A stretch of 64,000 bases of DNA from Erodium maritimum (lineage: Eukaryota > Streptophyta > Magnoliopsida > Geraniales > Geraniaceae), in assembly GCA_963921825.1 (NCBI GenBank), contig OY997594.1, positions 67,627,675-67,691,674 on the forward strand, written 5' to 3'. Every line of letters begins with the position of its first letter. Within the stretch, counting starts at the first letter, position 1. Of the stretch, positions 43,893 to 56,877 are shown one piece after another. A model generated the notes under the pieces. That model saw nothing but the letters and a program-made list of their open reading frames with translations. It ran no database searches and had not been told where the DNA came from. Position numbers and translations under genes: made by a program.

Positions 43893-44562
43893 TGCAACCT
43901 ATAATGTACCAGAGATAGCTCGCCATAAGAATACCTTGATTCGTGGCTGAATGTCCTGGTCCTAAATACTTGTCCAAACCGTTGTCCCCATGGAGGCGTG
44001 CCAACGTCCGTTATCTCTGGGGAGTGCTCTATAACCCTCTTTCACTGAGTACTCCCCTCTGATATTGAACTTCCAGGACCATTTATCTGAATGCCGGGGG
44101 AGAGGCGGGGGTACCTGGAAGACATCTTGAACAATTGCCGGAGGGAGGTTCAGCTGTAGTTTTTGCACGTCTCATTCATAATCGGCGGTGGCAAGATTCG
44201 ACACCATAAGGGCCGGGGTGATACACGTGTGCACGGGAATAATTGGGTTATTCCCTAGGAGCCATGGAGAACCCTCAACCATAGTAGAGCAGCCGTCACC
44301 AATAGTCCGGATCAACCCACCACGGAGCAGTCCCTGGGTGCCCCGAAGGCCCGACCAGATTTGGCTGGGTCCATTTCCTCCTCCCGCCGAGAGGCAATCA
44401 CCCTGAGGATAATAACGGGCTTTGAGGACGCGAGCCATCAAACTATCAGGTTGGGACCAGTTTCCACCCCATTTTTTCCAGCATTGAGATATTCATATCC
44501 CGCATATCTTTGAAACCCATACCTCCATCCTCCTTTGGCCTGCACAATTTAGCCCGGTCCTA

Positions 44563-46370
44563 TCAGATGATCGGCTTCGTGCCCCTGGGAGTACCCGTCC
44601 ACCAGTACCGAGCCAGTGCAACATGGATCTTATTTATGGATTCCCTTGGGAACAGGAACACACTCATCGCATAGATTGGCATGGCCTGGAGGACTGATTT
44701 GATCATAACCTCCTTCCCTCCTGCCGATAACATCTGCCCATCCCATGACCCAATTTTTGTCACTATTCGGTCGCATAAGAATTGAAGACTCTGACCTTTT
44801 TTGCGACCCAGCATGTTGGGTACTCCCAGGTACTTAGTCGGTCCCGAGATTTCCTGGATCCCTAGTATGTCACAGCATGCCGATCTCTTGGCCAATGTCG
44901 TATTAGTATTGAAGAAAATGGAGGATTTACCTTTGTTGATGACTTGGCCCGAGAGATGACCAAACATTTGGAGGATATTGTTCAAATGTGTCGCCTCCTC
45001 GTGGTCTGCTCTGCAGAAAATGTAACAGTCATCCGCAAAGAAGATGTGAGAGACCAACGGAGCTCCTCTAGCCACAGAGACCCCATGAATCTGTCTAGCC
45101 CTCTCGGCTTGACTGAGCATTCAGGACAGACCCTCCATACAGAAGAGAAATAAATACGGCGATAGAGGGTCGCCTTGTCTGATACCCCGACCTGCTGTAA
45201 AAGGGGTCGTGTGCTTCCCGTCAGAGCTTACCGTGTATTCGATTGATCGCATACATGCGAGCATCATCGCTCGCCATCCCATATCGAATCCAAATGCTCC
45301 ATCATGGATAACAAGAAAGACCACTCCACTCTGTCGTAGGCCTTACTCATATCTAACTTCAGTGCCATAAACCCTCGCTGCCCCTGTGTTTTACGCCTGA
45401 GGGTATGGATAATCTCATAGGAGATAATGACATCATCCTGAATGTGTCTGCTCGGGACAAAAGCCCCTTGATTCGTTGATATTATCGGATCCAATAAAGG
45501 TTTGATCCTGTTGGCTAGGACCTTAGAGAGGATTCTGAATATCACATTACAGAGGGCGATAGGTCTCAGCTCCGCAATCTTTTTCGCCCCTGGAATCTTT
45601 GGAATCATAATCAGGGTGGTCTTATTGATGTCCTGGTCAATGGTGCAAGTCAAAACTGCCGTACGGACAAAATCTATGACCTCCGGGGATAGGGTATCCC
45701 AGTAATGTTGGAAGAACTTTGGGTTGAGACCGTTAGAGCCTGGGGATTTTGACCCCATTTGGAAGACAGCATGGCGCACTTCCTGATCTGTCACCCTCTT
45801 GGTCAGTAGTAAGTTCTGTGCCGAGGTGATCATGCTCGTGACATGCATGGAGAGATCGTAATCTTCAATCTCACCCGCAGTGAAGATATTTGCAAAGTAC
45901 GTGTGGAGCAGGTCGCTCATTCCTGTATTCCAGTGCACTTCCACACCTTCCTCATTAACCAGGGATTTTAACTTGTTTGTAGCCTGGCGTTTTGAGGACG
46001 ATCTCTGGAAGAAGCTTGTGTTTTGGTCACCTTCCCCAAGCCAATGTTGTTTCGCTCTCTGACGCCAAAACTGTTCTTGTGTTGCTAGGGCCCTGTTATA
46101 CTGTTTCTGAATCGCCAATCTCCGCTTGATGCCCTGTCTATCAGTTCTACCATTCAATTTAGCGAGAGTCCGCTGTAACCGCCGGATCTGGTTAATGTTA
46201 TCTCTGAATATTGTCTGGCCCCTGTCATCCAGCGACACCCCGATGTCCTTAATATGATGCTTGATGTGACGGTCCCCCGGTTGTCCCCATTCTGACTGAA
46301 TTAACGCCCCACACTCGGGATGGTCAATCCACATGTTCTCAAAGCGAAACTGACGAGGTCGTCGTTCCAC
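44563..46370 (-). pseudogene. LINE ORF2 reverse transcriptase domain, broken
   Basis: The upstream piece (46370-45264) holds the linker (GDQNTSFFQRSSSKRQ), fingers and palm start (RPIALCNVIFRILSKVLANR, then LDMSKAYDRVEW). A frame change near 45300 leads to the second piece (to 44563) with the active site FADDCYIF, a variant of YADD, and LGVPNMLGRKKGQ. One frameshift separates the halves; a stop ends the second piece. Confidence 0.85.
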
Positions 46371-46379
46371 CGAATCCTT

Positions 46380-47129
46380 CTAGAGGCGAAGGAGTATGGG
46401 TTTATGATCTGATATTGAGATACCCAGGTTCTGAAGTGACACATCCCTAAACTGGTCTCGAGCCTGTGGGGAAATGAAAGCCCTATCCAGCTGACTTTCC
46501 ATTAGAGACTCAGCGTCCTGGCCCCGTGCCCATGTGAACTTGTAACCTTGCAGAGGCACCTCTTCCACCCCTATATCCGATATAGCCTGCTGAAAGCCTT
46601 GCATGAGGGCTAAAGGGTACGCCCTCCCACCCCATTTTTCCGATGGACGTAGCATATTGTTAAAACCCCCCACCAGAATCCAATCCACCGGCGCCAATAT
46701 TGTGGCCAGGTGCCTCAAATTGGTCCATGTCAGATGCCGGTTCTCCCAAACCGGTTCGCCATAGATACCTGTGAAACGAATAGGTGTTTCCTGACAGATC
46801 TGGACAATCGTATCAATGTGTTACTGCTGCATTGACAAGATCGTAACCTTGCACTGTTCCCCCCACAGCATCATAACACCCCCTTTATTTGTCTGGGGTC
46901 GGGAGCCCGGAGTGGCCTATGGTGTAACGCCCGGTATACCCGTACCACCGTGAAATCCTAGCGTTCTGCGCAATATAGCGAGACGTGATCTTGAGTTCTG
47001 GGATTCCACATGGCGGGTTTCCGTCAAAAACAGTACATCAGGTTTAAACTGTTTCACCAGGTCCTTCAACTGGCGACGGTTGTGGTCCGTGCCTAGGCCT
47101 CTACAGTTGCAGGCCAGCAGATTCGGCAT
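46380..47129 (-). pseudogene. LINE ORF2 endonuclease domain, broken
   Basis: Start ATG at 47127-47129 gives MPNLLACNCRGLGTDHNRR, the usual ORF2 start, then PDVLFLTETR. After a frame change near 46920, a second piece (46718-46380) has ILVGGFNNML, where GDFN is expected, and SISDHKPILLRL, the conserved SDH. The GDFN aspartate is replaced by glycine, and a TAG at 46380-46382 separates this domain from the RT region. Confidence 0.8.
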
Positions 47130-47629
47130 TTCAATCAAGTAGTAGAAATCAACTTTTGCAAGGTGAAAACGATACCTGTCGAAACTTTCGAGAGATGAGG
47201 AGATCCAGCGACTGGCTGTCGAGAGTCCGGGCTGGATTGGTCCGACAGATCTGGCAGAGTTCGGGAGCCGGCGGGCAGCGATACACGCGATGGACGAGAG
47301 AGGTCGGGGGTGGGCTCTGAAACAGTGGTCCGGTGGTGAAGACCAACGATCGGAGCGGGTGACAGGAGAGAACCCTGGCGGCGGATTGACGGTCGGGAGA
47401 GATGGCAACAGGTCGGCGGCGTCGAACCCTAACAGGGTTAACGAGGGTACCCAGGGGTTAAAGTGCACCGAGGACAGGGGGAGGGAGTCCGTGAGAGAGA
47501 GGACGAAGGACGCCTGACGGCGGGTGGTCGGAGTGGGCTGGAGGAGGACGAAGGCGACAAACCAAAAGAGTTAGGAAGGAACTTCAAGAGGTTGTTTGGA
47601 GAGCGAGTTTTACAATTTAGGTTGATGTT

Positions 47630-48479
47630 AAACATATAGATCTTGCACAACTCATGAAAAAGGTCGACTTAATTATAGACCTATTTATACATCATGTCTA
47701 TTTTTACACGAGTTTTCTTGTCTGAATATCAAATTAAGCTCACTTTATCCCAAAATAAATATTTTTCTAATCCACTTTAAACACTTATTTTAATACAGAC
47801 CACAAAACCAGGGTCAATACCGTCAAACAAACAATTTTTATGATGATGGCTCCCACCATAAATGAAAAACGTCAATATGTTATATATGTTTTTAGAGCAT
47901 GAATCAAAAAAATTATTGAATTAACGATTGATAGGAACATGATGGTTATCAAAACATGAATAGGGTAAGGCGTTGCCCCTGACAGAACCCGGGACACTAA
48001 CCATTTGACTTAAATTTCCGGTAATTCAAGGTAATTTTGGAGAGGGTAAATCCTTTTGGCGATGGATGCGTGCTACTGCTTGATCTTGTGCTTTTCCCGA
48101 CTCGACTCGAATTGGTATGTTTTGTCTACAGAACACACTGATCCCTCTTGGTGGAGACCCTTAGATGGAGGTAAGGATGATGCTAGATGTTTGAGGAGGT
48201 ATCCGAGAAAAGGAGGCTTGGGATTGAGTTGTGCTTGATCCCTTCCGGTCGGGGTGTTCCTCCTTTAACACACCTCGTCAGTCACCCCTTTTTCTTTTGC
48301 GGTGCCCCCTAGTAGAGTGATGTCCAAGAGTCAGGGACTGAGCTTGCTTCTCTTTCCTGGCCCTGTCCCTATCCCGAGGTCTCCTCCGAGACGTACTCCT
48401 CTTGATTAGGTAGGAGTACATGTGTTACCCCATCCTGTAATGCCCAAGGCCCCCAATCCACCTAGGATGGTGGATTAGA
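47630..48479. other. Spacer and unassigned GC-rich patch
   Basis: 47630-47930 is AT-rich. 48050-48480 has short frames that may belong to the C-terminal part of the LINE ORF1 to the right. No independent gene. Confidence 0.35.
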
Positions 48480-49795
48480 CCTAGGGGACATGTTCTTCTG
48501 GCTTCACGGGTGTGCCAGAAAAATAGGCAAGAGGTCATGTATTACAATAGGGGTTTTGGGGAGTAGCATCTCAATGCCCGACGGGCAATCGAGGAGGAGT
48601 GGGGTTGATGGGGGCTTCTTGGGTCGGATGGTATCCGCCCAATCCCGACAAACACCCATGCACAGGGCTACAATCTCTTCCGCCATCAGGGATAGGTCAA
48701 AACCCCAGGGAGGTGACACTCATCCGTTGTCCTCGAGGGCACTAAAGGTTACAGTGCATGATACATCCACATGTGAAGTAGAAGCACGAGAGGCACTTGT
48801 ACTGTATAGGATCCCTAGTCTGCCTTACGTGGTCCGGGATGTGCATGCAGATAGATCGACAAAGCGGGGTGGCTAGATTCTTCCAGAACCTGAACGGAAG
48901 ATTACTAACCCATGTCATGCCCGAGTTGTCCGTTTGGGTAACCACGAAGCCCCCTAGTGCCTCGCCCGCTTGTAATCCCGGTGTAGTTGTGAGCCCGTTG
49001 GGAGGATATTGAAGAGTCGTGCCCACATTTGGAGGCGGGAAAAAGGGAATGTGGCCGGATTCAGCATGTTAGATATCTTTCAGAATAAGCGGTTCCCTCT
49101 TAAACGACCACAACTCCTCCCTGCAAATCTATTCTTTCTCTGCATGAGAAGAGAAATAAAACCCATAAGTACCCCAATTGAGATATTTGATGACGAGATT
49201 ACAGTGGTTCCATACCTTCATCATCAGGCCCTCCACGGTCGGACGGTCGCAGCGATGAGATGCGAAGAGATGATCAAAAATTATAAACTTCGTTTGTGCC
49301 TCCAATTTCTCCACTAATGGATCATGTGGGACGAGGATGGCACAATTTTCCTCCGCCTCCATGGACAACAAGAAGGGCCACCATCGTAGGTAGGGATGTT
49401 GGCTCGGGTACCGCACTTGTCAGGGTTGGGATCGACATAGTTGAAGGGGGCGGGAAAGGAGGCAGTCGGAGATGGTCGTTAGCATGAGTGGAGCCACCAC
49501 TAGTAATGGTGGGAGAGAGATAGGAGAGGGACATGTTAATTTCTTCTTCGGTCTGATGGGTTTTGTAAACTCCATCTGAGGTTTGGGTGGCATTTCCCTA
49601 TGGTATCGATCGTAGATGCAGCAGAAGGTGCAAATTGACTCGAGGACAATGTGGTTATGTGGTTGGTGGAAGTTGACGTTGACTACAACCACGAGATAGA
49701 TGGGGCCAACATCATTGGAAAACAAAGAGGGTGTGAGAAGGAGAATCAGAAACCCTATCAACAGTTTATATAAACTCGCTTAAAACATTTTATTA
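48480..49795 (-). mobile_element. LINE ORF1 remnant with DUF4283 and zinc-knuckle parts
   Basis: Minus strand, from 49795 downward: an N-terminal piece (MPPKPQMEFTKPIRPKKK, Pro-rich), then DUF4283-like KVWNHCNLVIKYLNWGTYGF and ELWSFKREPLILKD, then EALGGFVVTQTDNSGMTWV and a degenerate zinc knuckle. This is the usual order of plant L1 ORF1. Stops separate the pieces. No ORF2 is attached. It shares its start with the family C elements. Confidence 0.65.
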
Positions 49796-51220
49796 TCAAA
49801 TACAAAGAGAAGAAAAAAAAAAGATGGAAACCCTAGCTGCGGGAGAATCGCGTGAGAAGGGGGAAATCGCGTGTGCCGGCGAGTGTGGCCGGACTTTGGC
49901 TACGGCTAGTGAGGGGAAGAGGTACGTACTGGTAACCTGTGTTCTATTCCATCTTAATCTGGCTTTGGTTGGATCAGAGGAAGGATCCACGTTGGTGTTG
50001 GGAGTTTTATCCCTTGTTGCCCCATGACCGGTGAGCTTGTCTACGGCGTGGTTGGTAGTGTTTCCGGGAGCGCCTGGTATTGCTCGGGGCCGGGGTGTCG
50101 GGGACAAGGCGTCGGGATCGACTGATCCTCTCGGTGAATGGGGGTTGTGTGACAGCGGACTCGGGGTGGAGGACCGGAAATACTGCGAGTTGCGGGCGTG
50201 TTACGAGGGTTATAGACATCAGAAATATATTAACAGATCTCTTCAGGGGTTCACGCAAGTCGCAGCTCTGAAACCTAGGGTTTACTCGGCGCCGACAGGT
50301 GATCAATCTGAGGGGGATGGTGGCTTCATCATGGGGTAATTCACGGAGCCCACGCCGGAGCTGCTGGGGAACGAGGGGGCGGCGATCCAGTCGCAGTGCA
50401 AACCGTTCTCGGCACGGGGTTTCGATCATTGGGGCTCGCCGAGAAGGGATGCGACCACGGAGAAGGACCGGCCCGGGGGAGCTCGGGTACCGGGACGACA
50501 TCGTGGGGGTGTGCCGCCGGTATGCCGTGGGTAGGTGGAGTGGTTTTGGGACATGATTAGGGTTCTGATGCTTGGTCACATGATCATGGGTGTTGTGCTC
50601 CATCACATGATCATGTCATGGTTGATGGTACCATGGTCTCCGGTGGTGGCCTGGCAGAAGAGGGTGTCAGACAAGGGGAGATCGGGGAAGCCAACGGAGA
50701 GGACGGCGGCGGCTGCGTGGTTGAGGAGGCTGGGGAAGAAACCATCTAGGGTTTTCCATGGTGATGGGCCGGTTGAACCTACAGGAGTGGGCCTGTGTTA
50801 TGGAGCGGGTCGGGTTGTTCTGACACAGTGGTCGAGGAGTTCTCATAACTATGATGGTACGTCAAACATAGCAGCGGCGGGGGGCTTCAGGCACCCTCGC
50901 CTCGCGGAATGATTCCAACAAGGTCTAGGGAGGGGTCGGTCGACAACATCGCCTCCCTAGACGTAAGGTGGAAACGGTTCCACCAACTGTCGACAAGGTT
51001 CTCCCCTACCAGTTCGGGTCAGCACTCCCGCGTTCAGGAGCCCTACATTTATCAGTCAAGGGAGGACGACGCACGCTGACTCTCCGGGGAGATATCGGTC
51101 CACCAATGCACTTTCTTCACTCGTTTTGCTCGACCAGTGCCTTATGGTTGGCGTATGCTGTATTGGTGTCTTCGGATGCTACCGCAGTTCCCCCCTCCGG
51201 CCGCCCTTATGCCTAGAGCA
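49796..51220. other. GC-rich repeat-like DNA, unclassified
   Basis: Frames on both strands up to about 200 codons (for example 50535-50912 plus, 50007-50606 minus) are Arg/Pro-rich, overlap each other and lack domains, so they look like GC-rich noise in an old retroelement 5' region. The sharp change to AT-rich DNA at about 51230 marks a likely insertion border. Confidence 0.35.
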
Positions 51221-53156
51221 ACAGTTAATTTTCAGTCGTTGTTTTCCATTATTATTACAGTATTTGGTTGTATGGTGAAAGCAATTTTACGATCACCTGA
51301 ACGTTTTAATTAATAATATTTCCATTCCCTCTAAAATAATAAAAAATAAATTAATTAAAACACCAGTTGGCACGTGCGGTGGGCAAGACAACTACCAGTC
51401 AGGGCCATAGAAATGGAAGCAAACTAATAATAAGAATAGGGTTTTATAGCCATCCCTCAACTAACTTTCCCAAGTCCAACACTCTTTCAACTAATCCTCG
51501 CTGCAGCTACATGCCAATTTTGATCATGACCTTTCCATTCAATCCCCATTCCCACTTTATACTCTCTCTATCTTATTTTATTTTATTGCATACACTTCCA
51601 TGCATTATTTTATTCCATGATTTTGAGTGCATATACAGTATGATCAGATCGACACAACTTCCCACTTATTTAAATACCTTTTCTTCGTCCATGTATTGAT
51701 TCTAAATTAAGATCGATTTTCTTTGAATCAAAACAATAAAGAGATGATAAAGAATTTTGCGATAGAATTATAAAAAAAATACATGTTTATACTTAAGAAT
51801 CATCAATTAAACGTGTTTACTTTTGTTTTTAAAAAAGAATTAAGTACACGACGTTTGACATTCTACCCGATAGATACGTAAGAACAAAAATCTTAATAAA
51901 TCAATCGTTAAAACAATATGTCATTAAATATCAGTTTTATATAGTTATCCTCATCAAATAATACAGGATAAATATGATATACAACTTTTAACTATTCTTT
52001 CTGATAAGATTTGAGCTATTATGCATCAACTTGCATTCATTGCATGATGATAATAAATGAAAAAGGTGTTCATTTTTAAATTAGTTACTTATAGAGATGA
52101 AAGTATATATAACATTAACAAAATAAAACCTTTTTTTGGTGTGGCCGATAATTGCAGACTTGTAGTCATCAGCGGAAAGAAAGTTGGGGAAAGGAAAGTT
52201 AATAGGAACATATAAATAGTTTATGACAAAATCATCTTGTTCTTTTATAGAAAAGACACCACTTTACAATGAAACCGCAATATTTCAAAAATATTGGCCT
52301 ATCTTTGAATTATTGTAGGGCAATAGTTGAAAATGAAGTAATAAAGTAAACCTTTTTAAAATGTATAGTTTTTTTTATAAGATGGCTTTACCATGTCCAT
52401 CGCGTTTAAATTATATTGAAGTTTAAAGTATCAAATCTGTTAAAAAAAAATTCATAGACAAAAACATAAATAATATTTAACTAATAAAATTAACATTTCA
52501 ATCATACAATTTGACATAATCTATTTTTGAAGTTCAGAGATTTCCTTTCAATCAGAGCAATGTAAAGATGTTATGGGTGCCGGTTAGGGTTTGAAACAAG
52601 CTTAATCTAAGTCTGATGTATGATCTGATTAATACCCTTCACTGTTGAAGGCTACATATTGGTTGGTGATGAACGTAAATGTGTTCTATCTAATTTGGTT
52701 ATTTTTCCCTATGTTTTTATTTTGTTTGTGCCTTGTTTTTATATTTTTAGTTTTATTTGATAATTGTGCTAAACCTCGTTCTTAGTCGATATTTTCAAAT
52801 GTTCATAATATATTCATGATTGGTCTTGTTTGTAGGCCGCGAAAAAAGAAAAATATTGACGCAAGAATGAGGTCGATCGGAGGTCAGACGGAGCGGGAAC
52901 GAGCATTTGAAGTTTAAAATTAAAAAAGGAAAAAGTCATCACTTGCGTTGCTCCGGTGTTGCCAAGCCACGGATGGATCGTGCGCCCGTGCTTCAGGAGC
53001 CGCTGATTCGCTTACCTACGCGCGTCAGCTTGATCCAACGACTTGGAAGCCCGAGTGCTCAGCCTCTTCAGCACACGCGCCCGCACCCGATTATCCTCGC
53101 CCAGCTGCGCTGCTCATGCCCTTCTCGCGTGAAATCAAAGTAGCCCATATTCTTTA
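51221..53156. other. Intergenic, AT-rich
   Basis: No gene. 52830-53140 is a GC-richer patch with short frames, lying next to a MITE. It may be part of a non-coding retroelement region, but I could not find its ends. Confidence 0.35.
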
Positions 53157-53165
53157 TTTATTTTA

Positions 53166-53560
53166 GGGTTAATTTCATCTCACTAGCCTAAAAATTCTTA
53201 AGTTTCATCTCACTACCCTAAAAAATTCTTAAGTTTCATCGCATTACCCTAAAAATAGTTAGTGGCGCCTCACTCCCCAATTATAAGTTAAGGAACAATT
53301 TAATACCCAAAAGCACAACTACACTATTAATAAATTTTGCAAGTCCTAGGTTGAAGACCATACACGTAATTACACAACTACACTATTGTTTTTTAATTCT
53401 TCAACCTATGACTTACAATTATTTTTTAATAGTGTAGTTGTGCCTCTGGGTACTAAACTGCTCCTTAACTCATAGTTAGGGTAGTGAGGTGTCATTAACT
53501 ATTTTCATGGTAATAAGATGAAACTTAAGAATTTTTAGAGTAGTAAGATGAAATTAACCC
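53166..53560. mobile_element. MULE-type MITE, 395 bp, perfect 9-bp duplication
   Basis: Long inverted repeats (GGGTTAATTTCATCTCACTA at the left; the same with CATCTTACTA at the right, inverted) cover most of the element. TTTATTTTA lies on both sides (53157-53165 and 53561-53569). It belongs to the same family as the split element at 1824-5535, and is the reference copy for it. Confidence 0.9.
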
Positions 53561-53569
53561 TTTATTTTA

Positions 53570-54302
53570 TGCGGCTGTGTATATATAGATAGAAGGGGAG
53601 AGTGATTTTGAGGATCAAATTTTTTCCTTAGAATTTAATATCAAGTTTGATTTTTATTTTCTCTCTCTTATCTCTCTTGTTCTTCAAGTGTTCTTGAGTG
53701 TTTTTCATCTTGGGAACATTTTCTACCACCAAAAGTCATAACTAAGACGATCCAAGAAGGATTCAAGCATCCATGAGCCTCCCACCATCTCCAACTTCTC
53801 CATTTTCATGAGTTGAAGCTGTGGAGAGTTAGAGATGGTGAGTTTGCAAGCTAGAGGAGTTTTCGATTGAGTTTCTCAACCCAATCTCGGTTCTAATATA
53901 TATTCTTCTCTATTTTGTTGTAAAGCTCGTGTTTGTTGGTATGCTTGAGTACGATTTGGATTCCATGACCTTGGACTCCAATCTTTGGTCATGGTTGTTG
54001 TGTAAATGTTGATTTTTGTTAAATTGATGCTTAGGTTTGTGGTTAATTTGAGTTTGGTGATGTGTTGGCATGATTTGGGGTTTTGAGCTTAATTAGCATC
54101 CAATTGCTTGTGTTGGTATTCATCTATATTTAAGCCACTCGATGTTTATGCACGATTTTCGTGCTTTGTGTTCGATTTGTCATGTTTTTGGAGAGGAAGA
54201 GGAACAAACGTGTTCGTGGAAACAAAAGGTTGAGTAGAAGTGTTGTATAGAGATGTGTTCGTAGATTAGGTTATAGTTGTTGTGTTTTAGAAGATAACAA
54301 AC
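53570..54302. other. Non-coding region with transcript-like features
   Basis: GTGTATATATAGATAG at about 53577 resembles a TATA box, followed by a CT-rich leader (TTTCTCTCTCTTATCTCTC) and several GT/AG sites, but no ORF. It could be a promoter of a lost gene or part of a retroelement terminal repeat; I cannot decide. Confidence 0.3.
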
Positions 54303-54316
54303 ATGATTATTATTTT

Positions 54317-56147
54317 TTATAAGCTCAGTTTTTTTAAATGACTCATTTTAAGGAGAAATGAGGCAAGAGGTCAAAAGACCAGAAAACGCTTACAAAAAAC
54401 TCCGCTAAGGAGGAGCTATAAGGTCAAACCTTATCCCAAAGAGTACAAAAAACCAAGAAACACACAAACACGAACAAAACACATGATCAAACTAGTGAAA
54501 ACTAAGCCACTGGTTTCTTCCGACCCTTGTGAGACTATTTCCACAATGTCGAAAGAGGAGGTGCTGACTTGATGGCACGTTCTCGACTCAACGATCGAGT
54601 CCTCGAACGAGTAACAACCGTATAAGTGGAAGGTCGACTCAAACGAGGTTGGAGAAGGGAGTCCTTCCATGGACTGCTTTCCTTCTCCTCCGCTTCCATC
54701 GAATCCTCCGACACTACGACATCCGAATCCGAAGCTACCTGATCTTTGGCTTCAATCAATCCCTTATGGTCAGAATAATCAACCGAAACCGCAACAGAAC
54801 CTCCGACACTTACACAAACCACCGACCCTTCCTCACAACCACTTGTCACGTAACCTTCCTCTACCTCTAGAGTAAGAGAACTTGGTGAAAAAGTTTAATT
54901 GGACGTACAACCCAACTCGCCACCAGGATGGACTTCACCAGATCCAAATTTCACACACTCAACATTCGTACACGCCTAAGCAATCTATGTTGCGTGCAAA
55001 CCAAGTAACAAACAACTCGAAGAGTCATGGGCTTTAGTACGACCCTGATCTTCAATCGAAACCTCCGAAACGCACGCACCCGATTTGAAACAAGAGTAAA
55101 TCGCGAAAAGATCGGCACAGAGATTTTATGATCTCTTCCCGAGCCTCTTTTAATGAGCAATCAAATGCCAGGAAAGAAATTTGGTCACCATTCAGAAGGA
55201 GCTTCAGCTTCGACCCAAACTCAAAAAGGCAAATATTAACCTCCTTCCCCAGCAAACCTCGTCCCTGCAAACCGACCACCATGCTCTGTTTTTTTTTGCA
55301 CCCAAATCTCTGCTCTAAGTTACAGTGTTGGCACCACCCTTAGAGCTCTATTTTGGAACTACGACTCCTTTTACTGTGAATGGTTCCGACTCAGGCCGAG
55401 CAAGAGCCACAAAAGCTTGAATCCATTGAATTTAAACCCGTCATACACATCAACGGCCATTTGAGCTGACACCGAATATTGAAAATTGACAAAACCGAAA
55501 AAAACTGCCTTTTCTAGTTGAGTCGTTTTAGAGAATTGTCAGATACAACAGTGTCGAACTCGCTGAAAATGGACCGAATCAACTCATCTGAAGTAGAAAA
55601 CGGTATGTTATAAACAAAAATCTTAGTACCTGAGATTCTCGAGGATGACGCCACCAACGCCTTTGTAGAAGGGATCACCGGAGGAGAAAGCTTCTCACCT
55701 GAAGGATCTGAAGCAGACACCAAATGGTTGACCTCAGATGGACCCTAAAACTGCCCTGGATTGCAATCTCCGACCAATTAAGGGATTGAATCACCTCCAC
55801 CTCACGCCCTTGCGCTTCACAACCACTGAAGTTGTCGATGGAACACGACGCTTGATTGTTTGTTTCTTCTGATCCAAATCACCTCTCTTGCTTTATCTTC
55901 GAACTGATGCAAAATCAACTAAAAGACCATCCCTCACAGAAAGACGAGACGAACCATACTCTACACAACATTGGGAGATTTTCCTACAAAAACGAATCCC
56001 ACGAACATCACAATACCTAGCCTTAAGAGTCTTGACCTTACCAAGTTTGAGAGCTCCGGCCATCATTAGGGAAGGGGCTTCTTGATGAGGTTATTGTTCT
56101 AATGGAAGTACTATAACCTAATACTCTGAAGTTCTCGCACATGCCTA
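54317..56147 (-). mobile_element. Second RRM half-LINE copy, decayed
   Basis: A minus-strand copy bounded by a near-duplicate ATGATTATTATTTTT (54303 onward) and ATGATTAATTTTTATTTT (56148 onward). It ends AGCTTATAAAAAAT (left edge), as does the copy at 3648. Read from the right: about 70 bp of 5' leader; MMAGALKLGKVKTLKARYC; an RRM in two frames (KIFVYNIPFSTSDELIRSIF, then FFGFVNFQ-like and FKLFVALARPE); later ESSPWKDSLLQPRL and TVVTRSRTRS, then a stop near 54535. No RT. Several frameshifts and stops, so it is older than the first copy. Confidence 0.7.
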
Positions 56148-56161
56148 ATGATTAATTTTTA

Positions 56162-56877
56162 TTTTACTTTTTATTATTTTATTATTATATATGATATTTA
56201 TTTTCATAATTTACTTTTTGAAATAAAAACTGTTTTTAAAAGGTAAAACTATTTTTTTAAAATAAAATTTATTTTGTATAAAATAAAAACTTGTTTTTTA
56301 TAAATAAAACTGAATTTAAAAAATAAAAAGATTTTAAAAAATTAAAATATAATTTTATTTATGTTTTTTTAAAATTAAAATATGAACTTTGTAAATAAAG
56401 ATTTATAATTAAAAATTGAAATTTGAAAAATAAATAAAATGATTTTGTTAAATAAAAACATGATTTTTTAAAAGTAAAAATAATTTTTGAAATTTAAATG
56501 TGATTTTTGAAAAATAAAACTGATTTTAGAAAAATAAAATTGATTTAGTTTTGGTTTTAGAAAATAAAGAATTAGAAAACGAAAATTAAAGGAAAAACTA
56601 AAATGATTAATGAATGGTAGCATTGTGTAATATTAGAGGATAATTGAGGGTATTTTTGTCATTTTACAACAAAAAACTAATAGAGCTGGACGAAATGGAT
56701 CTAATCGTTAAACGTACAAACATGAAAGTATGTATCAATTAAATAAAACATAAAGATATGTATCAGATAATCGTGTCAAATTAAACATATGCAATGCATG
56801 AGTTTCTACCTCTATTCTCTAAATCTTATTCTAAGGGAGCCAATTTTGCCATTTGTTTCATAAATTTCATTTTCAAA
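56162..56877. other. AT-rich intergenic DNA
   Basis: Highly A/T-rich with repeated ATTTTTAAAATAAAA words. No gene or element ends seen. Confidence 0.45.

Larger units (their letters stand above)
42999..47615 (-). mobile_element. L1-type LINE with RNase H domain, complete ends, no ORF1
   Basis: A 4.6-kb minus-strand insertion bounded by an exact 14-bp duplication TTTAGGTTGATGTT (42985-42998 and 47616-47629), with a poly-T run at its left end. ORF2 carries APE endonuclease, reverse transcriptase, zf-RVT and a C-terminal RNase H, the layout of plant L1 elements that acquired an archaeal-like RNase H. The region 5' of ORF2 is only about 490 bp, GC-rich and without a recognisable ORF1. Its ORF2 has several frameshifts and stops, so it is not autonomous now. 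Confidence 0.9.

Noticed and set aside
50007-50912. Several Arg/Pro-rich frames on both strands
   Set aside because: They overlap in opposite directions in a GC-rich patch and show no conserved motifs; long frames are expected there by chance.
52640-54300. Possible solo LTR of a Gypsy-type element
   Set aside because: Transcript-like leader and TATA-like motif are present, but no TG...CA ends, target duplication or primer-binding site could be found.
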